A stretch of 64,000 nucleotides of DNA from Cymbidium sinense (taxonomy: Eukaryota; Streptophyta; Magnoliopsida; Asparagales; Orchidaceae), in assembly GCA_021442155.1 (NCBI GenBank), contig CM038220.1, forward strand, positions 74,821,817 through 74,885,816, written 5' to 3'. Position numbers and translations under genes: made by a program. Of the stretch, positions 11,506 to 24,281 are shown piece after piece. Numbering within the stretch: position 1 is the first letter of the stretch; the number at the start of each line of letters is the position of its first letter. The notes below the pieces were generated by a model. That model worked only from the letters and a program-made list of their open reading frames with translations. It did not search any database and had not been told where the DNA came from.

Positions 11506-14500
11506 TATTGACCTCACTTTTTTAGTGAGTTCTCAATCTTCCCATCATAGATCTAGGACTCTTATAGACACTAAGAGTTCCTTAGTCTTAAGACACTTGT
11601 AGTGATTAGATGAACAGTTAACCTAAGCCTACAGACTTAGAAGGGTTAGTCATAAGAATAGACTATGTCTTAGGGACTTAGAGAGATTTACCTATCCTAT
11701 GGCCTAAACTCAATCCATATTTTCCTTCTTAAAATAAACCACAAATTCAAATTCAAAATCAAATTTCCAAAATCTACAATTAATCTCCATGCTCATTTTC
11801 TCTAACCCTTGTGATTGAATTCCATAACTTAGCCCTAGCCAAATCCAATTCAATTCAAATTTAATTGATTTTCTCTAAGATCAATTCAATCCCTTAATCA
11901 TTTATCAAATTCAAATCCAAATTCAACTCCAAATGATTGAAACCCAAAATCAAATCCAAGCTCCAAATCCTTCTTAAGCCATGCGATCCATTTTCATAAG
12001 CTTAGCCAAAATCCCATTCAAATCAAGTCAAACTCAATTGATTTTTGTATAAATCAATTATTCTATCAATTATCTTCCTAAATATAAATTAAATCCACAT
12101 TCAAATAAGAAAAACTAAATCAAAAAAAATCAAATCAAGTCAAGGCCCTTCCTAAGCCATATGGACTTGCATCTAGGAGCTTAGCCAAATCTTAACTTAT
12201 ATTAAGCCAAAATCAATTGATTTTCTCATAAATAAATTATTCCTTCAATCATCTTCACAAATAGAAATGAAACCCACATTCTAATAATCAAAATTAAATC
12301 AATTTCTCTTCTAAGCCCTTTGGACCTACCTTCATGAGCTTAGCCAAATTTTCCATCAAATCACTTCAAATTCAATTGATTTTCTTATAAATCTATTATT
12401 CCTTCAATCATCTTTCCAAATATAAATGAAATATACAATCATATGACCAAAAATAAATCTAAAATTAAATCAAACCCTAATCCAAACTATTTGAGCTAAT
12501 CCTTAGACATAGCCAAATTCTATCTAAACTAAACCAAAATCAATGGATTTTCTTTTGAATCAATCATTCCTTCAGTCATCTATCCAAATATAAATGAAAT
12601 CTACAATCATCAACCCAAGTCAAGCCTAACTTAGCCCTTTTGACATGAAAATTGTAAATGAACCAAAATCTATCATAGTATAAATTGATTGCAGTTGAAT
12701 TTATATTTCAATCCTAAACTCATAGATAAATTCAACTAAACCTTAATCAAACCAAAATTAGGCCGATTAACCCATTTAGGATCACTTGACCCAAAGTGGC
12801 CTAAAGAACCCATTTGAACCAAGTTCTAATCTAACCCAAATTGAATTGAACCAATCCCATCCAAACCTCATACCATGATCATTGATCACCCTAGGATGAT
12901 CAATTGTCTTAACTTAGGTCAAACTAAGTCAACTTGGTGATTTGACCAAGTCAACCCTTAACCCATGTGAACCCAAACTAGCCAAAACCTACCCTACACT
13001 AAATCAATTGAAATCATGGATTCATATTAACCCATGATTAATAATTGAACATGACTTGACCATCAATTGAGCCAAACCACACCCAACTGGCCATTTGACC
13101 CAAGTTGCCCCAAATTGACCTAAAAGGCCAAAATAGCTCAAATGATGTTCCAACCCATATTGATTGCAACCAATGGCTCAAGTTCATTCCAAATTGATTA
13201 TCGAACTTGACCAAAGCTATAATTAAGCCTAGTTTGACCAATTGGACCCAATTGACCAACTTAGCCCAAATTGACCTAAAGGGTCAAATTGGCCTAAAAC
13301 CATATTAAATCTAAATTGATTCAAAACAAAGCCTACAATCCTCTCCAATTGATCAATTGATCATAAACCAACACCCAATCCAAGCTAATTTGGTCACTTT
13401 GGTCAAATTGGTCAACTTGACCCATTTGACCTATATGAATCCAAACAAGACAAAATCAAACCTAGGCCAAATTGATTGAAACCACTTGAACCAAAATACT
13501 TCAAATCATCATTTGAACATAACCCAAGCTTTGGTTTAACCCAATTTGACCAATTGGTCAACCTAACCTAACCTAGCCCAATTTGACCTATAAGGGTCAA
13601 ATTGAGCCAAACCCCAACCATGGCACTTTGGAACTATCACCAACCCAAACCCACTTTGGGTCAGCCCAAACCTAATTGGACTCAAACTTGAAGCAAATCC
13701 CCCTTGGATTTGCCTCCCCATATGGGATCTTACCAAATTCAGCAAAGTTCACTCTCATATCACCCTTGATAGCCATCAAACACCTAATTTGGGGTCTCAC
13801 TTAGCCACCTAGCCCACCCTAAGTGGGCTAGGCTTGATATGGAACAAGAGAGGTGAGTTAACTCACCTTCCTCACAAGCCAAGAACCTCATAGACAAAGA
13901 CCAAGCACATCTGCCTTGAGCCACCTCCCAAGCCTTCCTCCACTCAAGTCATGCAACATGGAGGTGTTGGGGACAACTCTGGCGCCCCGGTGATGGCAAA
14001 CCAGTCAAAAATTGAAAGATAATCCCATCAGTCCACCAAAAAAAATTAGGTGATATACCCCCTCAATTTGCATGGCGAACTCACTCATTCGAATCGTGAG
14101 AGTTTCCTATGAAACTTTTGAGTCCCTAGTGAGCTCTCAAGCATTCCCAAGGCTTCCCCTCGCTGGATTTCTCCTTTCTAAGTGCATCCAAAATAGGGCA
14201 AGCCTTCTCCAATCCCAACTTCCTCATCTCTCAATTAAAACTAAATTCCTCTTGAACACACCATCGCCGCACCTCGTCGAAGCCTAACGAATCTTCCCCT
14301 GAGCTCCAAGTCCACTGGAGGTGCCATTTCAATCAAGACCAAGCCTCCAAAGGATGGATCTTGGTCTTATGAGTGAACCACTTGGAATTAACTCAATTTC
14401 ACTCAACATGTCTTCATGTCAACTAAACGAAGCTTCCTCAAGCGTGCGAGCTGCCAGTCTTAGCTCCGGTGAAGTAATGCAATTAAAACTGGACTTCTTC

Positions 14501-16644
14501 CAACTTTTTTGGAGCTTTTCGAAGAGAATGTGCATGTGTGATGATCATAGCCGTTGGATCTTTTTAGATCCTTCGCACGAAGGTGTGGGATCAATTTGGA
14601 GTGGATCCGAGCTTGGGTGAGCTTAAATTGTGCGAGCAATGGAAGACAGGCTTCATCTCTCATCGCTTGCAGGAAGGTAGATCACGCATTGTCCATTCTG
14701 CATGATCAGAACGGATGACCGTGATTAGATTCATTAGATCAATTCATTTGATCCTTTATTAACTGAGGGATTAATCGTGGTCATCTGATCTTAGATCGGA
14801 CAATGCATGAGAAAGTGTTCCACTGCCAACTGGCTAAGCATTTGATGGCGACAACTTAAATATCCACTCCGGTGGTGTCACGTGAAAAGCGCACCACATC
14901 AGTGTGCCATGTGGTGTCAGCAAGATTAGGATTAATTAAGGTTAATTAATTAGGATTAATGGCTAAAACTTTATAAAATTGTAATAAATCATAGAAGAAT
15001 CCAAAAAATGCAAATATATGCACATTTTAAAGGTATTTTAAAGAGGAATCTATTATAAATATCCTTAATTTATTTTGAACAGTAATTAGAGCTTAATTAG
15101 GGTTTAATTAAAAAATTAATTACTTTAATTACTCCCTAAATAATTAACTAATTAACCTCAAACTTTTTGAGATTATTTGAGGGGATGACCTCTATCTCCC
15201 GTAATTTTCTTGAAATTTATTGGTTAATTAATCAAAAAAATTAGTTGATTAAGCCCTAATTACCTTCTTAACTTATTTAAGGGTTAATTAAGAATGTGCA
15301 CAATAATTATTTGATTAATTGGGCTCATTTATCATTGTTTGATAGTTAGGAGGCTTATGAAATTGGGTTGGGACCTCTTTCATAATCCTTTTCCCTAAAC
15401 TCCTTTCACTTTTTCATGAAAAATTAATTAATGATTAATTGGATAATTAATTACTTAATTGGATTAGTTAAATTAAAAGATAAATCACATATAATCTTTC
15501 TTAATTAATTCAACGATAGATCTTTAGGTGTTCAATAACCTAAAGACATTTAAGGAAATTATGGTTAATCCATATGTGTGGAAATCATAAGAGTACTTAA
15601 ATAAGTTCCTTAGTCTAATAAACCATTAATTGTTAGCTAATTACATTAGACCCTTTCATTTTTTAGGATCATTACAAAGTTATTTTCTATGCATATCATG
15701 TTGGCTCATAATTACTTAGTTAATTGCTTTAGTAACATAAGTAAGTGTTAATTAATGGACTTAATGCATATCATAACCTAATTAATCCATAAAATCAACT
15801 TAATCACATTCCATTAAACAAAATTAACTTACAAACATGGGGATGGGTTAGGATTAGCAAACTCCTTCTTTCATTCCTTAAGTCAAATTGAATATGAAAA
15901 TTAAAAAAGATACAAAAAGAACTTTGGTTCATTTTAAATTGTGTTATTTGATATAATTATCCTTAGGAATTAATTTGATTGAATGAAACCATATGCTTAT
16001 GTTTATTTATTCCTTTTCAGTCATATTAAATATTGCATGTCACTTGATTCATACATCCATCTCTTTTTTAAAATTAATTAAATCAAATAAAGTTTCCTTT
16101 ATGTTAAGCTTGCATGTGTTGATTTAATTTAATATATGTGTGGCTATTATCACTATTAAATCCAAATATATTTTTCAAAAGCTTATAAATGAAAAATAGC
16201 ATATGTTGTGATGCTAGTTATAAATACATAGGAGATGTATGTGATTATATCTCAAGTGTATGAATTAAAGTCTTATTCCTTTTATTCATGTGTTAGTTTA
16301 TATAAGTTTCAATGTTAATGGGTATATAGTTAGGACATCCCGAGAATATGAGGCTTTAGCTAGCTCCAAAGATTTCATTTGATTACCTCACTTCCTTGGT
16401 TAACAAAGGCACATACTCATTTGATTTCATTCTTATATATTTTAATATTATAATTTAAATAGAGCTTTAATTCATATACATAAATAATTCAATTAAACAA
16501 AATACATGTTTTGCATGATTTTCATTCTATTAGTTATTTTTACATTCAAATGTATCTAAACAAACAAGCATATAGTTTGTACATCTTGGGAATACGAGGT
16601 TTCACTAGCCCCAAGGAGGTCATTTGATTACCTCAATTCTTTGT
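11506..16644 (+). mobile_element. Giant LTR (subtype B), left part, split by nested solo LTR
   Basis: It starts TATTGACC. L1 is 11506-11720, L2 to 12760, L3 to 13690, L4 to 14930, then L5. L5 tandem units occur near 16319 and 16568; the second is cut by the insertion at 16645. The remaining L5 resumes at 24282. The spliced length up to 27223 is about 8.1 kb, in line with the other copies. Confidence 0.85.
16640..16644 (+). repeat. Left target site duplication of solo LTR (TTTGT)
   Basis: TTTGT precedes TGTTGACC. Its partner at 24282-24286 is TCTGC. The two differences are both C/T transitions, as expected for an aged 5-bp duplication decayed by cytosine deamination. Confidence 0.6.
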
Positions 16645-17079
16645 TGTTGACCTCATTTTTAGGATGAGCTATCGACCCCTCCATCTTAGACATAGGAATC
16701 CTTTTAGCCTTTAAGAGATCCTTAGTCTTAAGAAACATTTAGTGATTAGGTGGACACTCAACCTAACCCTAGAAACTTAGAAGAGTTAGACATAGGAATA
16801 GGTCATGCCTTAAGGGTGCTAGAAAAATCTGCTTACCCTATAGCTTGAACCACATTCCTTACTTCCTTCCTTCAAGTCAAACTCCAAATAAAATCAACAT
16901 CAAACCTAAATCAATTCCAGCCTAATTGATTTTCTCCAAACTCAAATCAATGCCACATGATTGAAATCCATGATTGAAATTCCAAGTTCAAAATATTTAA
17001 TAAGTCCTTAATCATCTCTTAAGGACTTAGCATAAATCATCTTCAAATCAATTCAAATTCATGAAACCTTATCATAACT

Positions 17080-17305
17080 CATTTATATTCTCATTTATAT
17101 TCACATAAATGAAATATAAATTCAAATCAATCAAACTAAATCCAAAATTCAAAATTCCTAATTCAAAATCCTTCTTAAGTTCTTAATTCCCTCTTAAGGA
17201 CTCATCCTAAATCAAATCTAAATCAATTCAAATTCATGAAATTTTCTCATAACCCATTTATATTCTCATTTATATTCACATATATAAATGAAATATAAAT
17301 TCAAA
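17080..17305 (+). repeat. L2 tandem units with hairpins in the solo LTR
   Basis: CATTTATATTCTCATTTATA begins at 17080 and again at 17255, a spacing of 175 bp. Each is preceded by a second inverted repeat of the type AAGTCCTTAA and TTAAGGACTT (near 17017 and 17176). The second unit keeps CATTTATATTCACA followed by TATATAAATG. Confidence 0.75.
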
Positions 17306-17639
17306 CAACCAAAACCAACTCCAAAATCAAACTCAAATTCAATCAAAATCCAACCTAAGCCTTTCAAGTCAAATTCTTGAACTTAGCCAAATCAACTTCA
17401 AATCAAGCCAAACTCTTGATTTTTCTTCATGATTCAATCAATTCTTCAATCATGAATCCAAATATAAATACAAACTTCAATCACTTAACCAAAACTCAAC
17501 TCAAAAAATCAAGCCAAAATCTATTTCATGTTCACCCTTTAAACTTGAAATTGGCAAATGAATCAAAACTCATTTGACTTCAAACCACTTGTAAATGGAT
17601 TTATATTTTAAGCATAAGTCCATATGTGAGTTCAATCAA

Positions 17640-18560
17640 ACTCAAATTAAGCTTTGACCAAGCCATTTGACCAACTTAGGCTCACTTGACCCAAAGTGTC
17701 CTAAAGTACCCTTATGAGACAAATTCGAATCCTAACCAAATTGGATTGAATCAAACTCACCTAAGCCTCTCATCATGATCAACAATCATCATGAGATGAT
17801 CAATCACTCAAATTGGGTCAAACCAAGTCAAACTTAAGGGTTGACCAAGTCAACACTTAGCCAAAATGAAACCCAACATAGCCAAAATCTACCATAGGTC
17901 AAATTGATTGAAACCAATAATCTAAGTTCATTCATGACCAATGTTTAAACTTGACCAAGTCAACATTTGAGCCTAACCTAGCCCAATTAGCCAGTTGACC
18001 CAACTTGATCTAAAAGGTCAAAATGTGTCAAAACTTGGTCTAAGCCAAATTAATTGAAACCAATGGGTCAAGTTTATTCCAATATGATTATTGAACTCGG
18101 CCAAAGCCCCAATTGGCTAACTAGACCCAACCTAGCCCAATTGACCATGAACCAACTTGACCTAAAGGGTCAAATTGAGCCAAATTCAAACTTAACCAAA
18201 ATTGATTGGAAACAAAGATACCAATCCCTTTCATATGACCAACCAAACCTAAACCTACCCATGACCTAGCTCAAATAGGTCAAATGGGTTAAATGGTCAA
18301 CTTGACCCATTTGACCTGAATGAAATCGTATGAACCAAATTCAAACCTAAACCAAATTGAATCAAACCAAAGCCACCAAAACATTTCAAATGGTCATATG
18401 AACTTGACCCAACCCTTGGTTTGACTCAATTTGACCATTTGATCAACTTGACCCAAGTTGACCCATTTTGACCTAAATGGGTCAACATGAGCCAAATCAC
18501 ATCAAACCAACTCCAACTCTAATGAAACTTAGCCAAACCTATTTTCTCATCATACCAAAC
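17640..18560 (+). repeat. L3 block: dense TTGAC/GTCAA array
   Basis: At 18280-18500 alone I count about eight TTGAC and three GTCAA, mostly TTGACC. The same density is seen in the L3 blocks at 1-800 (reverse), 4430-5350, 12760-13690, 28360-29060, 45290-46230, 51110-52000, 55780-56650 and 60160-60960. TTGAC(C/T) is the W-box core bound by WRKY factors; whether these sites are bound is unknown. A simple-sequence origin by repeated amplification of a short unit is the alternative. Confidence 0.75.
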
Positions 18561-21500
18561 ATACCCAAACTAAAATCAAGTTTAAATGACCATTTTACCC
18601 TTAGGCCATAAGGTAAATTTTGGCCAAATCCATTTGGAATTTGGTCAAACCATCTCCATAACCACTTGATACCCTCTTAGTAGATCTAGTTAACACTAGG
18701 GAGTGTGGTGCACCCAACCCAATGGGTTTGGGTCAGCCCAACTTATCCCAATGGCCAAACTGACCACTCTCATTGAAATGGCCACATGGAAATCCTCCTT
18801 ACACTCAATTCAAGCACATGGGAAGTTCACCATTCCACTCCTTGGCCAAAATTGAATTCAAGGACACCCTAAATGGCCTAACAAACCCATTCAATGAGCT
18901 CAATTAGATCAAAATGGCACAATCCTTCTCGGCCATCCAATTGCTCAAGGGGGAGATATACTCCCCCTAGTTCAATTCAATCTTTAGACTCCCTTAGCCG
19001 ATTGAAGCATAGGAACTAAGAGCAAGCCTTAGAGAGTCAACCTAAGCTTCATAGAGAGGATTTGAAATCTCCATTCTCAATTTTCAGAGCTTGAAAATAG
19101 GGGCGCTCTATTGAAAAGCCAACTTACTCAATACCCAACATCAACTCAATTCCCTCTTCAAGCTTCATAGAGGACCAAGTCGAGTTGATCTAAACTATTT
19201 TCAAGCTCCAAAGGCAAGAGAGGATCTAATTTGATCAAAGGGGAGTTGGTCTCTAGAAGCAACCACCCAATTTCAAGAGTTCAATCTTTCAGCAAAGCTT
19301 CATCTCAACCAGATGAAGCTTCTCCAAGGGATTCTAGTGCCGACGATTAGCTCCGGTGAGATATGCCACTTTTTTGAGCTTAAGTTCAATGTATGTTGTT
19401 ACTTTGTGAAGTGAACTTCAATCCTAGGTTGATCTACCTGTTTGATGTTCTTGTATGCATGCTTAGATGGTGTGGGTTGATTTTCATCCCAATCGAGCTT
19501 AATCGATCTTGAATCATGGCTTCAAACATGGATTATCTCCATGGCTCAGAGAGAGCAGCAAGGATGAATCTTTGGCCGTCCATCCACACATTTTGGATGG
19601 ACGATCGAGATTAAAATGCATAATATCCATAATTTCCTCTCTTAGATCCGCAGCTTTAATCTCAGCTGTACGATCCTTGATTAGACAGCTAAGGAGAAAG
19701 TGTGTAGTGCCGCCACCATGCGACGCTACAATGTGACAGGTTAAATACCCAATCTCATCGCACCATGTGTAAAGCGCATGCTGCGTCAGCAGCACACATG
19801 GCACGACGGGATTAATAATATAATTAGGGATTAAATAATTTCTAATTAATGACCAAACCTTCTAAAATTCATATCTATATGTAAAAAACCAAAAAATATG
19901 AATAAATTGCATATGAAAGATAATTGAATATAGAATATTCTAAAATTAATTTCAATGGATTTTAAATAGTATTTTTCTCTACATTTGGGTTTTATTGGGA
20001 ATGTTATTTTGCTAATTACCCTTTAATTACTCCTCTGATTAATCCCAAACTTTTTGTACTTAATGGGAGGGATAACTACTACCTCTTCTAATTTTCTTGG
20101 GATTTATTGGTGGTTTAATTAGGAGAATTGCTAGTTCATTCCTTAATCACTCCCTTAATATAATTAATCTTAATTAAGGGCATAATTAATGGTTTAACCC
20201 TTTTATTGAGCCAATTAAGTTTTTATTAATTGAATGTGAGGTTTAGGGAATAATTTTGAGATACTTTCCTAGAGATATTCCCTAAACCCCCTTTCTTTAT
20301 TAATCCATCCTTAATTAAGGGTTAATTCACTAATTACCCCACATTAATTTCATAAAATTCTCAAACCTTCTAGAACTTAATTAATCTATCTTGGATAGAT
20401 ACCTAAGTGTTTAAGAGCATAAGTACATTAAGGAAATCAAAATCAACTCACATGTGTGAGAGGGTTATGAAATTACTTAAGTTAAACCACTTAGTTTAAT
20501 TAATCACTAATCATGAGTCAAATTACATTAGGCCTTTCTTCCTAGGTGCATTGAAAATTTAAATTCCTTGTGAGATTTTATTTCGTCTCATTGGCTCATG
20601 ATTATGTCGTTAAATGTGCTAAGGTAGTATATGTAAGGGGTAATTAATACACTTAATTCATGCTTTAACCTAATCAAAATATAAAATGGATCTAATCATT
20701 TAAAAATTGAACTTAAATGTCATACATATGTGGAAATGGGTTAAGAATAGCAAACTCACCTCACATTTCTTAAATTAAATCAAACTCAAAATAAAACCAA
20801 ACCTTCTTTAAAAATAATTTGATTTGCTTTAAGCTTTCTTTTCATAAGATTATCTTTATGAATTAATTAGGGTGAATGTGTTTACATGCTTTCATCATTT
20901 TAGTTCTTTCCTAGCATGCTATATGTGTATGTCATATGAATTTCATCCATTCATTCTTTTCAAAAATCAAAATGAAAGTGAAATGTTTCTTTTATGTCAA
21001 ATTACATGTTTTGTCTAAAATAGGAATATGAGTGGCTAATATCACTATTAAATCCAAATTATTTTCAAAATATATGAATCAATTACCAAAACTAAAAGTG
21101 TGTTACTTATATTTTATTTATAAGCTTTCATGTAAGTAAAATATAAAGATGTGCTTAGTGTAGTTTTCCTTCTCCCTTCTTTTAGTATAGATTTGGATAG
21201 GATTTGGTGAAGTGTTTATTCATTTGAAAAGAACCTAACACTTTCCAAATTCTATTTCCTATTCATACCTATGCTATTAATTAAGAAGGATACTTACACT
21301 TGTACATATAAATTGCATAAACAAAAATAAATCAACCAACACAAACTTTTGCATCCTTTCTTTTCCATTCATTTCTTTTGTACGTATGCTTATATTTAAG
21401 GAAAGGGGTATATTAGTTTGGACAACCCTGGGGTTGTAAGGATTTAAGTAGCCCTAAGTAGGTCTTGTACCTTACACCCCTGGTTAACAATAGTGTCATA

Positions 21501-22261
21501 CTCACTTATACCTTTCATACATTCATGTGTGCATGTGAAAATTGGATAAGAATCCCTTTTTTCTACTTAATGAAAATCATGCATCATAAGCATTCAAATT
21601 TTCTTAAGTAAACTACTTAGCATTCATTTTAAAGTATGCTAAACATTCTCATTTGTATGTATAGATATGCTCAGGATTCATTTATATGCATGTTATACAT
21701 GTTAGAAAGAATGAAATGATGTATGCTTTGTGAATTTAGTTCACTTTTCTTATTTTTAAGATGCCTTTCTTTTTGAATAGGTTTGTTTAGAATTGATATA
21801 AACTTAGGATTAATTAAAACACATAATAAGACATTCACTAAATAAAACTAAACATGAATCCACTTTAGAAATTACTTAAGGTAGGGAAGGAAAGAGAAGT
21901 TCTCTAATCTTTTCCCTCTCTTTAAAACTTAGTAATTAATTTGTAGGATTCATTCAAACCAAATAAAAATATAAAATAAAATCAACCCAAATTAGTAAAA
22001 TCACTTAAATGAAACCATCCTCTAAGTTGAACACTTTCACATTTAAAAAAAAAAATACAAACCTAAAGCCATAGTTAACCATACCACACAAACCTTCTAA
22101 AGCACACACATTTAGACTAAGTCACCACTTCTAGCTTTAGGTTAGGGCAGTGCATGGTTTGATGTTTGCTTTTGTTTCATGATATATATTTTAGTCTGGA
22201 TGTTAGGGTGAATGTTTGTAGAATGAATGGTAAGATGATTTAGTCTAATCATTCTTTTCTA

Positions 22262-22460
22262 CAAGGGATTGTGCTTAAGGGGCATTATAATAAAAATATA
22301 ATTGCTTTTGCTGTGCAGGTGCTCATACCCCTACACATAATCCAATAAGCTAGGTGGACTTGGCTACCTATGTGAGGGGTGCTAAGTCTAATATACATGC
22401 TTGGGATTTGTGTTGTTTATTTAGCTAATCTTTGTTTTGTAGATTTTAGCTAGAGTTACT
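22262..22460 (+). other. Conserved L5 block with candidate 3' splice sites
   Basis: The run GGATTGTGCTTAAGG, then a pyrimidine-rich stretch ending GTGCAG|GT (near 22318), then TTAGCTAATCTTTG and TTTTGTAG (near 22444), is shared with 9415-9600, 25320-25510, 33330-33507 and, in reverse, 43770-43960. CTAAC/CTAAT is branch-point-like. Splicing is inferred only from the motifs. Confidence 0.35.
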
Positions 22461-24281
22461 TTTACTTTTCATGTATTTTTGCAATTAGGATTTTGGAATG
22501 TTTGTTGTGAGGATTAGGATGAGCATTGGTCATAAGATCTCATCTCATGCACCATGTGAAGCATTTGGAGAAACCACCTTCCAACCATCCAAAAGAAGAA
22601 AGAAGAAAAGAAGAAAAAAGAAGTAAAGAAGAATGAAGAAATGAAGCTTGAAGACCCCCATAACAATGAATTCCTTGCTTAATTGTACTTAATTCATTTT
22701 TAATCCAAGTTGTATAAGGGTAGAGCTCAGCTATCCAATTTGTTTTCAGGTTTGTATGGTGGTGCCCGACCACAAATAGCCTTTTATTCTTTTACGTTAG
22801 CTTTATGAATTGATTGATGACTTGTTTAGCTTTTGCATTAAAATGACATCCTTTCCCTGGTTTCTTCCTTGCTTGATGTATGGCCTGGATGTGGATTAGG
22901 CTCTTAGAAAAAATAAATTATCTACTAAATTAATCAATTCAAAACTAAAATAAATAATTCATAACCTCATCTAAAGCTTAGGTTAAAAATCAAGATAAAA
23001 GAATTAGCAACCCCTTAGTTGGATGAGTATTTCTTTTACAACATCATGCACAAATGCATATTATTTTCACTCTTGATTGGAGGGCTTCCACCTTTGCCAA
23101 AGAAACTTGGTTTGACCTTTGAGAGCCATGGTGGAAACACACCTCCTCCCTTGGCAGATTTTGGCTAGTAATCTTACTTCTCATGCAATAGGCATATGGA
23201 TCCTATAAGCCTGAGTCAAATGATTGTCCAAAAATGAAAATAATATGTAATATAATTTGCATTAGATTTAGGTCATTTGAAGCATACCCTTACATGATTT
23301 AGTCTCTTTAGGGAGTGAGTTTAAGGACCTAGTCTCTTTCTAAATAAATAACAGCTTAACTATCTTGCATAAAGCATATGACTTGCCTACATGAATTTAA
23401 AATCGTAGGAGTTAGTTGGCAGCTACCCCCGAGTGGTTGTAAGTCCAAGCAGATGTGTGGTTTGTCCTCTTTTGTGGAGGCAAACTAAATACCCATTGTC
23501 GCCTTAGATTTAGGTCGTGCTTTTGGCTCTCATCAAAGCTCCCTAGATTTAGGTTCTGAGATTGGTTCTCCCTTCTATTGGCCATAAGCATAAATCCTCA
23601 CATCTTAGGCATTTCATAATCTTATGTTGTGGAATCATAAGCCCTAAACTTCTAATAAAAAGTAAATTCAAATGAATAATTCAATTTCAAAAATGGAAAG
23701 CCCGACCATAGGATAGTTTGAGATGCTTGCTAGGATTCCTAGCATCATGAGCATCTCCTACTTATCTTCCTTTGGCTTTAATAATAACTCTCTCTTTAAT
23801 CAATCCCATTTGATCTTCCAATATAAACTAATCGATTGATAGTCCTACCTATTAAAATCTTTGGAGATAATTACCTTAATCGAGAGTATTCCTAAGGGAT
23901 CTCATTCCTTAGGATGTAATTAACTATGGGGGCTTGCCCCTATAAGGAACTTAACAAACCCAGTTTAAAATAAACCCTACTTTACTTTTTCATATAAAGT
24001 AGGGGAAGAATCTTTGGTACACATGAGACCCATTATCCTTAGGAGTCCTTATTGAGGTGATTAGGTTCCATTGTAGGGTGGTGATCTCTATCTTTTGAGA
24101 TAGCACACCTCTCTTTAATGTCGTACTTGATCACCCTCAATAAAGAACATCTATGGATCTACATGGTGTCAAAAATGCATAAAAAGAAGATGTATATTTC
24201 TATCATCATTTTACCCTGCATAGACTAAAGTTGGAAGTATATTTATCCTTTATAAATTCTTCTCATAAAAATTTCACCACA

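Larger units (their letters stand above)
16645..24281 (+). mobile_element. Complete solo giant LTR, 7637 bp (subtype A)
   Basis: It runs from TGTTGACC to ACCACA with no internal region. L1 is 16645-16860, L2 to 17640, L3 to 18560, L4 to 19830, L5 to 24281. It interrupts an L5 repeat unit of the LTR begun at 11506: the host unit reads up to the middle of its hairpin at 16644 and continues at 24287 with TAACAATGACAC, as in uninterrupted units. Only one L5 tandem unit (near 21410) is present, against three in subtype B copies. Its 3' end carries the ~100-bp extension also seen at 2180-2282. Recombination between two LTRs of a full element is the usual origin. Confidence 0.88.
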
